From Apilactobacillus kunkeei DSM 12361 = ATCC 700308 (GTDB taxonomy: Bacteria; Bacillota; Bacilli; Lactobacillales; Lactobacillaceae): 64,000 bases of DNA. The notes beneath the pieces are model-generated. The model was not told where the DNA came from and made no database searches. It saw only the letters and a program-made list of their open reading frames with translations. A program made the position numbers and the translations under genes. The stretch is from contig NZ_JXDB01000002.1 in assembly GCF_001281265.1 (NCBI RefSeq), positions 62,001-126,000 on the forward strand. Reading direction: 5' to 3'. Position 1 is the first letter of the stretch. Each line of letters starts with the position of its first letter. Below, piece after piece: positions 1 through 9,186 of the stretch.

Positions 1-1
1 T

Positions 2-3000
2 CAATACATTCCTGGTAAGACATCCCTAGCGGACCAAAAGACTAATGCTAAGGCTGATTTAGATGCCCAAGCAGCTAAGATTAAAAATGATATCGCAAAT
101 GATGCTACATTAACGCAAGATCAAAAGAATGATCAAATGAATCAGTTAGCAGCTGATAAAGTTGCTGCTGAGCAAGCAATTGATAATGCTTCTGATGCTG
201 ATGGCATTAATAAGGCATTGGGTGATGGTAATTTGAATATGGAAGCAGACCATCAACCTGGCCAAGCAATTGATAATCAAAAGGCATCTGCTAAACAAGC
301 TATTCAAGCTGAGGCTAACAAGATAAAATCTGCCATTGATGCCGATTCCAGCTTGACTAGTGCAGAAAAAGATAAGCAAAAGAATGCTGTAAATTCAGCT
401 TCTGCCGCGGCCCAAAGTAATATTGACCGTTTAACAAACGCCGACGATATCAATTCAGCAAGCAAACAAGGTATTTCCGACGTTGATGGAAAACACGTAG
501 CTGGTACATCGTTAGACACACAAAAAGCTAACGCTAAGTCACAACTAAACGATGAGGCCAACAATATCAAACAAGCTATTGCAAATGATGCAACATTAAC
601 CAATGAACAAAAGAATATTCAAATAGCCAGAGTCGATTCAGATAAAGCAGCTGCGGAAGCCGACATCGATAAGGCTGCTGATGCTGACGGAGTTAATAAA
701 GCAATTAGCAATGGAAAAACCAACATTGATAGTGACCATCAACCAGGCCAATCAGTAGATACTCAAAAGGATAATGCTAGGAGTCAATTAGATGCTCAAG
801 CAGCCAAGATTAAGAGTGATATCGAAAATGATGCAACATTAACTAACGATGAAAAGAATGCGCAAATCGCCAAAGTTGATTCAGATACATCTGCTGGTAA
901 ACAAGCAATTGATAACGCTGAGGACGCTGATAGCATTAACAAAGCAACTAAAGATAGCAATGATCAAATTGCTTCAGACCACCAAGCTGGTACTTCAGTT
1001 AATAGCCAAAAGGATTCTAATAATGCCAACTTAGACGCAGAAGCAATTAAGGTTAAGAATCAAATTGATGCTGATGTTTCATTAACTAGTGCTGAAAAAG
1101 CTGAACAAAAGAACAATGTCGAAAATGTGAAATCAACTGCCCAATCTAAGATTGATTCATCAGTTAATGCTGATGATATTAAGTCTGCATACAACCAAGG
1201 GATTAAAGACATTGATGCTCAATATGTTCCAGGCAAGACTTCATTAGCTGATCAAAAGACCAATGCCAAGGCACAACTAGATGCTAAAGCAGCTAAGGTC
1301 AAACAAGACATCGCAAATGACGCCACATTAACTCAAATTCAAAAGAATGAGCAAATCGCTATGGTTGATGCTGACAAAGAATTTGCTGAAACAGCAATTG
1401 ACGGCGCTAAAGATGCTGATGCTGTTAATAAAGCAATCAGTGATGGTAATAAAAACATTGACTCAGACCACCAACCAGGTAAGCCACTTGCTGACCAAAA
1501 AGCTAATGCCAAAGCAGCTATTCAAGCAGAAGCTAATAAGATTAAGTCTGAAATTGACGCAGATTCAACTTTAACTAGTGCTGACAAAGCTGCTCAAAAG
1601 GATAAGGTTGATAATGTAAGTGCTGCTGACCAAAATAAGATTGATGGTTTAACCAATGTTGATGACATTCATGCTCAAATCAATCAAGGTAAGAGCGATA
1701 TTGATGCTCAACATCAGGCTGGTAAGGACTTAAATGACCAAAAACAAGCAGATAAAGATCAACTGGATGCCACAGCAGCTAAGATTAAGCAAAACATTGA
1801 AAATGACGTTACATTAACTCAAGCTGATAAGGATGAACAAAAGGCTAAGGTGGATTCAGATACATCCGCTGGTAAACAAGCAATTGATAATTCTGCAAAT
1901 GCTGATAGAATTAACCAAGCTATTCAAGAAAATAATAATAAGATTGCTTCCGACCATGTTTCACATCAATCGGTAGATGACCAAAAGACAAATGCTAAGA
2001 AACAATTGAAGGCCCAAGCAGCAAAGGTAAAGCAAGACATCGCAAATGATACAACTTTAACTAAGACGCAAAAGGATGCCCAAATGGCTCAAGTTGATTC
2101 TGATATAGAATCTGCAGAAAAGGCCATCGATAGCGCCGATGATGCAGAAGGTATTAAGGAAGCAATCGATAGTGGTAACGATAAGATTAACAAGGACCAC
2201 GTACAAGGAGATTCTGTAGATACTCAAAAGGCAAACGCCAAGAAACAATTGGACAATCAAGCAGCTAAGGTGAAAAATAACATCGCCAATGATAAAACAT
2301 TGACCCAAGCTGAAAAGGATGCCCAAATGGCCAAGGTAGATGCTGATAAGACATCTGGTGAAAAAGCCATTGACAATGCTGCAAATGCTGATGATATTAA
2401 GAAGTTAATCAGTGACACTAGCGATAAAATCAACGGTGCTCATGTGCCAGGACAAGCTGTAAATGATCAAAAGACAGCCAAGAAGGCTGAACTAGATGCA
2501 GAAGCAAACAAGATTAAGGCAGCGATTGATGCTGACAATACACTAACTCAATCTCAAAAGGATGCTCAAAAGGCTAATGTTGATGCAGATGTTGCTGATA
2601 GTAAGAAAGCCATCGACAATGCATCCGATGCAGAAGGTATCAAACAAGTTATTGATAGCAGTAATGCGAAGATTGATGGTGAACATCACCCAGGTAAGTC
2701 AGTTGATGACCAAAAGGAAAACGCTAAATCAACACTTGATGCAGAAGCGAACAAGGTTAAGGCAGCCATCGATGCTGACAACACTTTGACTAGTGCAGAA
2801 AAGCAACAACAAAAGAATAATGTGGATCAAGTTAACCAAGCTGCTAAGTATAAGATTGACGCTGCATCTAGCGCTGATGAAATTAACGATTTAGTTTCAC
2901 GAAACAGTCAATCTATTGATGCTCAACATCAACCAGGCAAGTCAGTTAGTGATCAAAAAACTGCTGCTAAGAATCAATTAGATGCAGAAGCTAAGAAGAT

Positions 3001-6000
3001 TAAAGATGTTGTTGATGCTGACCAAACATTGAGTCAATCAGAAAAAGATGCTCAAAAATCAGCAGTTGATGCAGACGTTGTTTCCGGTAAACAGGCAATT
3101 GATAACTCATCAGATGCTGACAGCATTAATAAAACCATCGCTGACACCAACGATAAGATTGACGGTGAACATGTATCTGGCAAACCATTGTCTGATCAAA
3201 AGACAAATGCTAAGAGTCAATTGGATGCTTATGCCGAAAGTATTAAGAATGCAATCGATAATGATGCAACATTAACTCAATCTGAAAAAGATGCTCAAAA
3301 AGATAAAGTTGATGACGATGTCAAAGCTGGTAAGCAAGGAATTGATAATGCTAATGATGCTGATAGTATCAACAAGCTAGTCAGCGATACTAACGACAAG
3401 GTCAAAAATGAACACCAACCAGGCACTTCTGTGGCTGATCAAAAGACAAATGCTAAGAAACAGTTGGATGATCAAGCAGATAAAGTTAAGAAGGATATTC
3501 AAAATGATCCAACACTAACTCAAACTGAAAAGAACAATCAAATGGCTAAAGTGGATTCAGATGTTACTGCTGGCAAGCAAACAATTGATAATTCATCAGA
3601 TGCAGATAGTATTAATAAGGTAGTCAGTGATGCTAACGACAAGGTTTCTGCTGACCATGTTTCAGGAACTTCATTAGATAATCAAAAGACAGCTGCAAAT
3701 GCCAAATTAGATGCAGAAGCAAATAGTACAAAGGCAGCCATTGATGCGGATAACACTTTAACTAGTGCCGAAAAAACAACCCAAAAGGCTAAGGTGGATT
3801 CAGATGTAGCTAATGGTAAGCAAAACATCGAAAAAGCTACAGATGCAGATAGCATCAATAAATTAGTAAACGATACTAATGAACAAGTAGATGCACAACA
3901 CGTACCAGGTCAATCGTTAGATGCTCAAAAACAAGCTGCTAAACAAGTTGCTGAAGATAAAGCAAAGCAAACTAAGGCAGCCATTGATGCAGATAACACT
4001 TTAACCAGTGCTGAAAAGACTGCTCAAAAGAATAAGGTAGATAGTGAAAATGCAACTGCCCAAGATAAGATTGATGCTGCAACTAATGCTGATGATATTA
4101 AATCATTAAGTGATCGAATGATTGGTGATATTGACCAAAGCTATGTTCCGGGAACATCATTAGATGCCCAAAAACAAGCAGCTAAAGATAGACTATCTCA
4201 ATATGTGCAAGATTTAATCAACCAAATTTTTGGTGATGACACATTAACGCAAGCAGAAAAGGATGCTCAAAAGGATAAGGTAGATAATGATAAGGCTTCC
4301 GCTGAAAAATCAATTGATGCCGCATCTGACGCTGACAATATTAACCAAGCGCTAAGTGATGCTCATCCAAAACTTGATGCTGATTACATCCCAGGAGCTT
4401 CATTATCAGATCAAAAGAATGATGCTAAGGCTAAATTAGATGAAACAGCTGCTAAGGTTAAGAATGCCATCGCAAATGATGCAACATTAACCCAAACTGA
4501 AAAGAACAATCAATTGGCTAAGGTTGACTCAGATGTCGCTGCTGGAAAACAAGCTATCGACAACGCTAAAAATTCTGACAGTATCAACAAAGCCGTAGAT
4601 GATACAAGTGCCAGAGTTGGTGATGATCATAATTCTGCTGATTCCATTGATACTCAAAAGACAAACGCTAAGAATCAATTGACTGCAAAAGCAGATAAGA
4701 TTAAGCAAGACATTGAAAACGATGTAACATTGACGCAAGCAGAAAAGGAATCACAAAAAGCTAAGGTTGAAGACGATGTAAAATCTGGTAACCAAGCCAT
4801 CGATAATGCATCCGACGCTGACTCAATCAACAAGGCTGGAAGTGATTCGGATTCTCAAGTTAGTTCTGAACATAAACCTGCTGCTTCATTAGATGTTCAA
4901 AAGGAAAATGCTAAATCAGCAATTGATGAAGCGGCAAAGAACATCAAGGCGGCTATCTATGCAGATAACACTCTAACTAGTGCTGAAAAAGAATCTCAAA
5001 ACGCTAAGGTTGATGAAAATGCGACAGCAAGTAAGCGAGCAATTGATAATGCCCAAAATGCCGATAATATTAATAGTTCGGTAAGCGTAGGCAAGATTGA
5101 TGTTAATGACGTTCATAAGTCTGCTGATTCAATCGATACTCAAAAGAATGCTGCTAAATCACAATTAGATGCAAATGCAGCCAAGATTAAGCAAGACATC
5201 GCAAATGATGACACCTTAACTCAAACCGAAAAAGATGCTCAAACTAAGCAAGTAGATGCTGACAAAGCTACAGCTGAACAAGCCATTGATAACGCTGTAG
5301 ATGCTGATGAAATTAACCAATCATTAAAAGTTGGTAATACCAAGACATCCGGTGATTATAAACCAGGTAATTCTACCAATGATCAAAAAGCTGCTGCTAA
5401 GAAGAAACTAGATGCAGAAGCAGAAAAGATTAAGAATGCTATCGACAATGATGTCACATTAAACAGCAATGAAAAGGCACAACAAAAGCAAAATGTAGAT
5501 AGCCAAAACCAAGCTGCCAAAGATAAAATTGATGCATCAACAAATGCAGATGATATTAATTCCGCTAGTGATCAAGGTGTATCTAATATTGATGAACAAC
5601 ACAAATCAAGTGATGTTTCATTATCTCAACAAAAGGAAAATGCTAAGTCACAATTAGACGCCCAAGCTGCCAAGGTTAAGAACGACATCTTAAATGACGC
5701 CACATTGACTACGACTGAAAAGGATGCTCAAATGGCTCAAGTGGATGATGATAAAGCTGCTGCTGAACAAGACATTGACAACGCACCAGATGCCGACAGC
5801 ATTAACCAAGCCATCAGCAATGGTAATGCAAAGATTGATGCAGACCATGTTTCTGGTCAATCAGTGGATGATCAAAAGACCTCAGCTAAGGATGCTATCA
5901 ATAATGAAGCCAACAAGGTTAAGGCAGCCATTGATGCTGATAAGACCTTGAGTAAGACTGAAAAGCAACGTCAAAGAAACAACGTTGAACGTGCTCGAGC

Positions 6001-6090
6001 GGATGCACAAGCAGCCATTGATGGTTTGACTAATGCTGATGACATTAATGCAGCAGTTGCTGATTACATCCAAATCATTGATTCTCAACA
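2..6090 (+). repeat. Tandem 243-nt coding repeats (about 25 units, DUF1542-like)
   Basis: The HQPG/HVPG-type turn recurs every 81 codons across the region, with occasional one-residue insertions (as in GKTS). The units differ at many nucleotide positions, so they are old or selected to diverge rather than recently expanded. They continue past the left edge of the window. Confidence 0.85.
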
Positions 6091-7075
6091 CGTTAAGAAA
6101 CAAAACAACGGAAGTGGCCCTGAACAAACTATTCCACGTAATGTTTACATGGTTAAGAATTTCTACAGATATCTAAGCACTAACTTCACTAAGAAGAACC
6201 GTGTTCAAGGTTACAAGGCTACATCTCGTCCAAACGCAGCAATGTTTAGAATCATTGGCGAAACTACCAACAAGAACGGAGTAAAGAGATACAAGGTATA
6301 TCAAATTGTTGTTAAGAAGAACGGTTTATTTAAAGTCGACCGTAAGAAGTGGGGTTACATTACCGCTAGACCTTCTTACATGAGACCTTTGTACTACAGT
6401 AGCAATGTTCAACAAATTAAGGTTATTGGTAGAAGAATCCGTGAATACAAGAACGTTAAGTTTAGTAAGGCTGTTAAAGGCTACAAACATGGCACTGCTT
6501 TGAAGGTTAAGGCAGTAAAGAAGTATGGTAGCACTTACAGATTGCAATTAACTAACGGTCACTACATTACCGCTAACAAGAACTTGGTTCGCAAGCAAAC
6601 TACACCACGTAACGTTTACATGGTCAAAGGATTCTACAGATATTCAAGTGTTAACTTTAGTCACAAGAACAGAATCCAAGGTTACAAGAAACAAGCACGT
6701 CCAAATGCTGTAATGTTCAGAATTGTTGGCGAAACTACCAACAAGAATGGACTAAAGAGATACAAGGTTAACCAAATTGTACGTAACAAGAAGGGACTAT
6801 TTAGAGTAAATCACAAGAAGTGGGGTTACATCACCACTAATCCTTCATACGTAAAGCCTTTGTACTACATCAGCAATGTGCGCGCGGTTCGAGTAATTGG
6901 TTCTAGAATTCGTGCATATAAGGATCTTAAGTTAACTAAGTCTGTGAAGTCATACAAGCGCGGAACTGTTTTGAATGTTAAAGCGGTGAAGAAGGTTGGT
7001 ACTACTTACAGACTACAATTAACTAATGGTAGTTACATCAGTGCTAACAAGAACTTAGTTCAAAAAATTAAATAA
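2..7075 (+). CDS. Giant repetitive surface protein, 3' part (5' end outside window)
   Basis: The frame is open from base 2, so the gene starts upstream and only 2357 residues are visible. About 25 copies of an 81-residue (243-nt) helical repeat run from the edge to about base 6090. Each carries a DxxHxPG-type turn, a DQK motif, an IxxDxTLT segment and an AxxxIDNAxDADxIN segment. This pattern resembles DUF1542-type repeats of long Gram-positive wall proteins such as Ebh (family knowledge). The C-terminus (about bases 6130-7072) holds two tandem copies of a basic, Tyr-rich module of about 155 residues, starting PRNVYMVK and ending YI(T/S)ANKNLV, resembling DUF5776 or SLAP-like wall-binding domains. 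There is no LPXTG, so non-covalent wall binding is inferred. Likely a stalk-like adhesin. The number of repeats upstream is unknown. Confidence 0.88.
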   Translation, partial: QYIPGKTSLADQKTNAKADLDAQAAKIKNDIANDATLTQDQKNDQMNQLAADKVAAEQAIDNASDADGINKALGDGNLNMEADHQPGQAIDNQKASAKQAIQAEANKIKSAIDADSSLTSAEKDKQKNAVNSASAAAQSNIDRLTNADDINSASKQGISDVDGKHVAGTSLDTQKANAKSQLNDEANNIKQAIANDATLTNEQKNIQIARVDSDKAAAEADIDKAADADGVNKAISNGKTNIDSDHQPGQSVDTQKDNARSQLDAQAAKIKSDIENDATLTNDEKNAQIAKVDSDTSAGKQAIDNAEDADSINKATKDSNDQIASDHQAGTSVNSQKDSNNANLDAEAIKVKNQIDADVSLTSAEKAEQKNNVENVKSTAQSKIDSSVNADDIKSAYNQGIKDIDAQYVPGKTSLADQKTNAKAQLDAKAAKVKQDIANDATLTQIQKNEQIAMVDADKEFAETAIDGAKDADAVNKAISDGNKNIDSDHQPGKPLADQKANAKAAIQAEANKIKSEIDADSTLTSADKAAQKDKVDNVSAADQNKIDGLTNVDDIHAQINQGKSDIDAQHQAGKDLNDQKQADKDQLDATAAKIKQNIENDVTLTQADKDEQKAKVDSDTSAGKQAIDNSANADRINQAIQENNNKIASDHVSHQSVDDQKTNAKKQLKAQAAKVKQDIANDTTLTKTQKDAQMAQVDSDIESAEKAIDSADDAEGIKEAIDSGNDKINKDHVQGDSVDTQKANAKKQLDNQAAKVKNNIANDKTLTQAEKDAQMAKVDADKTSGEKAIDNAANADDIKKLISDTSDKINGAHVPGQAVNDQKTAKKAELDAEANKIKAAIDADNTLTQSQKDAQKANVDADVADSKKAIDNASDAEGIKQVIDSSNAKIDGEHHPGKSVDDQKENAKSTLDAEANKVKAAIDADNTLTSAEKQQQKNNVDQVNQAAKYKIDAASSADEINDLVSRNSQSIDAQHQPGKSVSDQKTAAKNQLDAEAKKIKDVVDADQTLSQSEKDAQKSAVDADVVSGKQAIDNSSDADSINKTIADTNDKIDGEHVSGKPLSDQKTNAKSQLDAYAESIKNAIDNDATLTQSEKDAQKDKVDDDVKAGKQGIDNANDADSINKLVSDTNDKVKNEHQPGTSVADQKTNAKKQLDDQADKVKKDIQNDPTLTQTEKNNQMAKVDSDVTAGKQTIDNSSDADSINKVVSDANDKVSADHVSGTSLDNQKTAANAKLDAEANSTKAAIDADNTLTSAEKTTQKAKVDSDVANGKQNIEKATDADSINKLVNDTNEQVDAQHVPGQSLDAQKQAAKQVAEDKAKQTKAAIDADNTLTSAEKTAQKNKVDSENATAQDKIDAATNADDIKSLSDRMIGDIDQSYVPGTSLDAQKQAAKDRLSQYVQDLINQIFGDDTLTQAEKDAQKDKVDNDKASAEKSIDAASDADNINQALSDAHPKLDADYIPGASLSDQKNDAKAKLDETAAKVKNAIANDATLTQTEKNNQLAKVDSDVAAGKQAIDNAKNSDSINKAVDDTSARVGDDHNSADSIDTQKTNAKNQLTAKADKIKQDIENDVTLTQAEKESQKAKVEDDVKSGNQAIDNASDADSINKAGSDSDSQVSSEHKPAASLDVQKENAKSAIDEAAKNIKAAIYADNTLTSAEKESQNAKVDENATASKRAIDNAQNADNINSSVSVGKIDVNDVHKSADSIDTQKNAAKSQLDANAAKIKQDIANDDTLTQTEKDAQTKQVDADKATAEQAIDNAVDADEINQSLKVGNTKTSGDYKPGNSTNDQKAAAKKKLDAEAEKIKNAIDNDVTLNSNEKAQQKQNVDSQNQAAKDKIDASTNADDINSASDQGVSNIDEQHKSSDVSLSQQKENAKSQLDAQAAKVKNDILNDATLTTTEKDAQMAQVDDDKAAAEQDIDNAPDADSINQAISNGNAKIDADHVSGQSVDDQKTSAKDAINNEANKVKAAIDADKTLSKTEKQRQRNNVERARADAQAAIDGLTNADDINAAVADYIQIIDSQHVKKQNNGSGPEQTIPRNVYMVKNFYRYLSTNFTKKNRVQGYKATSRPNAAMFRIIGETTNKNGVKRYKVYQIVVKKNGLFKVDRKKWGYITARPSYMRPLYYSSNVQQIKVIGRRIREYKNVKFSKAVKGYKHGTALKVKAVKKYGSTYRLQLTNGHYITANKNLVRKQTTPRNVYMVKGFYRYSSVNFSHKNRIQGYKKQARPNAVMFRIVGETTNKNGLKRYKVNQIVRNKKGLFRVNHKKWGYITTNPSYVKPLYYISNVRAVRVIGSRIRAYKDLKLTKSVKSYKRGTVLNVKAVKKVGTTYRLQLTNGSYISANKNLVQKIK

Positions 7076-7103
7076 CATTTGCTTAAAGTAATTTAGGTAA
7101 ACA

Positions 7104-7133
7104 AAAAAGACTGCTCAGATGAGCAGTCTTTTT
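7104..7133. terminator. Bidirectional terminator
   Basis: A perfect 10-bp stem (AGACTGCTCA/TGAGCAGTCT) with flanking A and T runs closes the giant surface gene. It also serves the minus-strand small gene, whose stop codon lies at its right edge. Confidence 0.9.
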
Positions 7134-7302
7134 ATTTTTTATGACGATCTTTAATCCACATGATAACTGTGACGAATAAAGCGATAATTACGACTAAATG
7201 AAAGATAGTGCCGACAGTGGTGTGTGGCAAGATATCGTTACTAATTAGTGCTAAATTGATTAATAGTAGGACAATCATCAAGATTGTGTAGATGTTTTTC
7301 AT
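7132..7302 (-). CDS. Small two-helix membrane protein, unknown function
   Basis: A 56-residue protein beginning MKNIYTILMI with a GGAGG ribosome site about 8 nt before the ATG. Two hydrophobic stretches (about residues 5-20 and 33-50) are separated by a short polar turn containing a histidine, and the tail DRHKK is positive, so the C-terminus probably faces the cytoplasm. The gene lies just downstream of the quinone-reductase-like gene on the same strand, with 18 nt between them, and is probably co-transcribed with it. I recognise no family. Start, ribosome site and shared terminator support a real gene. Confidence 0.65.
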   Translation of the reverse strand: MKNIYTILMIVLLLINLALISNDILPHTTVGTIFHLVVIIALFVTVIMWIKDRHKK

Positions 7303-7320
7303 TGGTAAATCCTCCGAATA

Positions 7321-7884
7321 TTATTTAATTGTATTAGCACATTTTTGAATGTATTTTTGACGGCGTTCAAGAGTATCTTGCTGGTCTTCCATGTTTCCTA
7401 AATCAAGGCAGTGGGTGGTTTTAATTCCACAGTATCCCAATAATAGGTACTTCCATCTGAATAAGACGTTACCAAACATTTTGTAGAAGAAAGCAGGTCC
7501 ATGGCTTGTTGTGAATACACTAGCCGTTTTACCTGTTAGTAATTTTTCGCGTTTGCCATCTGGATGATAAATATAGGCAAATTTAGGCGTGAAAACGCGG
7601 TCAAACAGTCCCTTTAATACAGAAGGTTCAGCAGACCACCAAATTGGGAAGAAGAATGTTATGTGGTCAGCATTCTTTACCAATTCTTGGACATGTTTGG
7701 GAAAAGTTTCATCTTCCATGTGTTGTCTGTAACCATAACGTAAGACGGGATCGAATGTGGTATTACTTAAGTCGATTAATTCAACCTCATGGCCTAATGA
7801 TTTGGCGTGATTCACATAGTTCAATGCATTACTATGTGAAAAGGAATCTTCATCTGGATGACCTTGGATAACTAGAATTCTCAT
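7321..7884 (-). CDS. NAD(P)H:quinone oxidoreductase-like flavoprotein
   Basis: A 187-residue flavodoxin-fold protein of the KefF/MdaB/NQO family, which uses FMN or FAD to reduce quinones or electrophiles with two electrons. The N-terminus MRILVIQGHPDEDSFS is the family's first strand and phosphate loop. FFFPIWWSAEPSVLKGLFDRVF is the usual P-x-W-W-x-xP-xxLKG-x-xDRV signature around the flavin, in one stretch. A GGAGG site precedes the ATG. Cytosolic, no signal peptide. The natural substrate cannot be read from the sequence. Confidence 0.85.
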   Translation of the reverse strand: MRILVIQGHPDEDSFSHSNALNYVNHAKSLGHEVELIDLSNTTFDPVLRYGYRQHMEDETFPKHVQELVKNADHITFFFPIWWSAEPSVLKGLFDRVFTPKFAYIYHPDGKREKLLTGKTASVFTTSHGPAFFYKMFGNVLFRWKYLLLGYCGIKTTHCLDLGNMEDQQDTLERRQKYIQKCANTIK

Positions 7885-8053
7885 ATTATTTCCTCCGGAA
7901 TATTTATCATCATTATATCTTTATACAAATCATTTTACCAATTCTAAATTTGTAACATAATCTTAGTAAAAACTTTACCGTCATTACAGCAAAAATGTTT
8001 TATTATAGTGTCAGATAAAGTAATTTATCCAATAAATATCTTGAGGTGATATT

Positions 8054-8245
8054 ATGAGTTTAGAAAATGCAAAAGATAAAGTTGTTGGTAAAGCAACCGA
8101 ATTAAAAGGTAAAGCAACAGGTAGTAAATTAGATGAAATAAAGGGTAAGGCTCAAAACTTTTTAGGTAAAGCTAAAGACAGTTTTGACGAAGCACGTCGT
8201 AAGTCAGAAGAACGTAGAAACGAACGTGAAAACGAAGACAAGTAA
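8054..8245 (+). CDS. CsbD-family small stress protein
   Basis: A 63-residue, highly charged, cysteine-free protein with the CsbD pattern: repeated (V/L)xGKAxELKGK units followed by KLDEIKGKAQ. CsbD proteins are general-stress proteins whose biochemical role is not settled. An AGGTGAT ribosome site lies before the ATG and a strong terminator follows at once, so it is a single-gene transcript. The C-terminal third (RRKSEERRNERENEDK) is a charged extension. Confidence 0.82.
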   Translation: MSLENAKDKVVGKATELKGKATGSKLDEIKGKAQNFLGKAKDSFDEARRKSEERRNERENEDK

Positions 8246-8252
8246 AGATAAT

Positions 8253-8279
8253 AAAAAAGACGCCTTTGGCGTCTTTTTT
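8253..8279. terminator. Bidirectional terminator
   Basis: GACGCC TTT GGCGTC stem flanked by A6 and T6. It separates the CsbD-like gene from the convergent sugar operon. Confidence 0.9.
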
Positions 8280-8280
8280 A

Positions 8281-9171
8281 TTATCTAATGTCTTCTGAAT
8301 AGAATTGTTGTTTTGCTAAAGCAAGATTACCAATAATTGATAACTTGTCAGCATCTTGACTAGGAAGGGTGATGTATTGATCGATATCACCAACATCAAG
8401 GTAGCCATCAAATAGCTTCTTGAATTGTTCCTTAATTTTACCTAATTCTATTTCGTTTAAGATACTACCGCCCAAGATAACCTTTTGTGGTCTGATGAAG
8501 ACAGTGGTTTGAATTACGGATTGTGCGATGTAGAACGCCACAGTATCCCATAGGGGGTTAAACATTGAGATTTCTTGTGGACGTTGGTGAGTTCTGGCTT
8601 CAATGGCCTTGGTTGATACAAGACCTTCTAGACAATCACCTTGATATGGGCAGGTTCCTTTGAAATCTTGGTCGTTAACGTTTCTTTGGGGGATGATATG
8701 ACCAATTTCAGGGCTACCCATGTGTCCAACAAACTTTCCATCGTTTACAATTCCGACCCCGACACCATCACTGATTGTGATATATGCCAGACTCAAGATA
8801 GGATCATCGGTTAGAATTGAGCTAATGTACTCTCCATAGGCACGACTATTAACATCAGTTGTAAATGAGATTGGAATATTGAAATGATGTTTGAATGTGC
8901 CCAATAGGTTAATATTTTGCCAGTTAGGACGGGAGGATTCTTTAATATAGCCGTATTGAGAAGAGTAAGTACGAAGTTCCAAAGGACCGAATGAGGAGAT
9001 ACCAATAGCTGCTAAATCGTCAAAACCTTTGAAGTAGTCGATAGCTTTTTTCAAAGTTTCTTGAGGTTCAGTTAAATCAATTACAATCCAGTCTGAGATG
9101 TTGCACTTACCGTCACCAACAGCACAAACCATTTGGTTGTGATCAGTGGTACAGAGACTTCCTAATAACAT
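8281..9171 (-). CDS. Degenerate ROK-family fructokinase paralogue (possible pseudokinase)
   Basis: About 296 residues, clearly paralogous to the intact fructokinase two genes upstream: both share the patterns FGPxExRT, TTDVN-x2-AYGEY, CPY-x3-CLEGL and FIRPQKVILGG. The phosphate-binding EAGGTK loop is replaced by CTTDHN, FGTGVGAG by ISDGVGVG, and a zinc-ligand-region HPDD by NVND. The catalytic-type Asp in TTDVN and the CPY/CLEG cysteines remain. ATP binding is therefore likely impaired, so it could be a non-catalytic partner or sugar sensor. Start: ATG at 9171 sits 8 nt after AGAGG; a TTG 6 nt upstream is too close to that site. It is the last gene of the scrK-pgi operon. Confidence 0.8.
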   Translation of the reverse strand: MLLGSLCTTDHNQMVCAVGDGKCNISDWIVIDLTEPQETLKKAIDYFKGFDDLAAIGISSFGPLELRTYSSQYGYIKESSRPNWQNINLLGTFKHHFNIPISFTTDVNSRAYGEYISSILTDDPILSLAYITISDGVGVGIVNDGKFVGHMGSPEIGHIIPQRNVNDQDFKGTCPYQGDCLEGLVSTKAIEARTHQRPQEISMFNPLWDTVAFYIAQSVIQTTVFIRPQKVILGGSILNEIELGKIKEQFKKLFDGYLDVGDIDQYITLPSQDADKLSIIGNLALAKQQFYSEDIR

Positions 9172-9186
9172 ATTCAACGCCTCTTT

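Noticed and set aside
2-6090. CRISPR-like regular repetition
   Set aside because: The repeats are long (243 nt), diverged, fully coding in one frame and have no constant short repeat with unique spacers.
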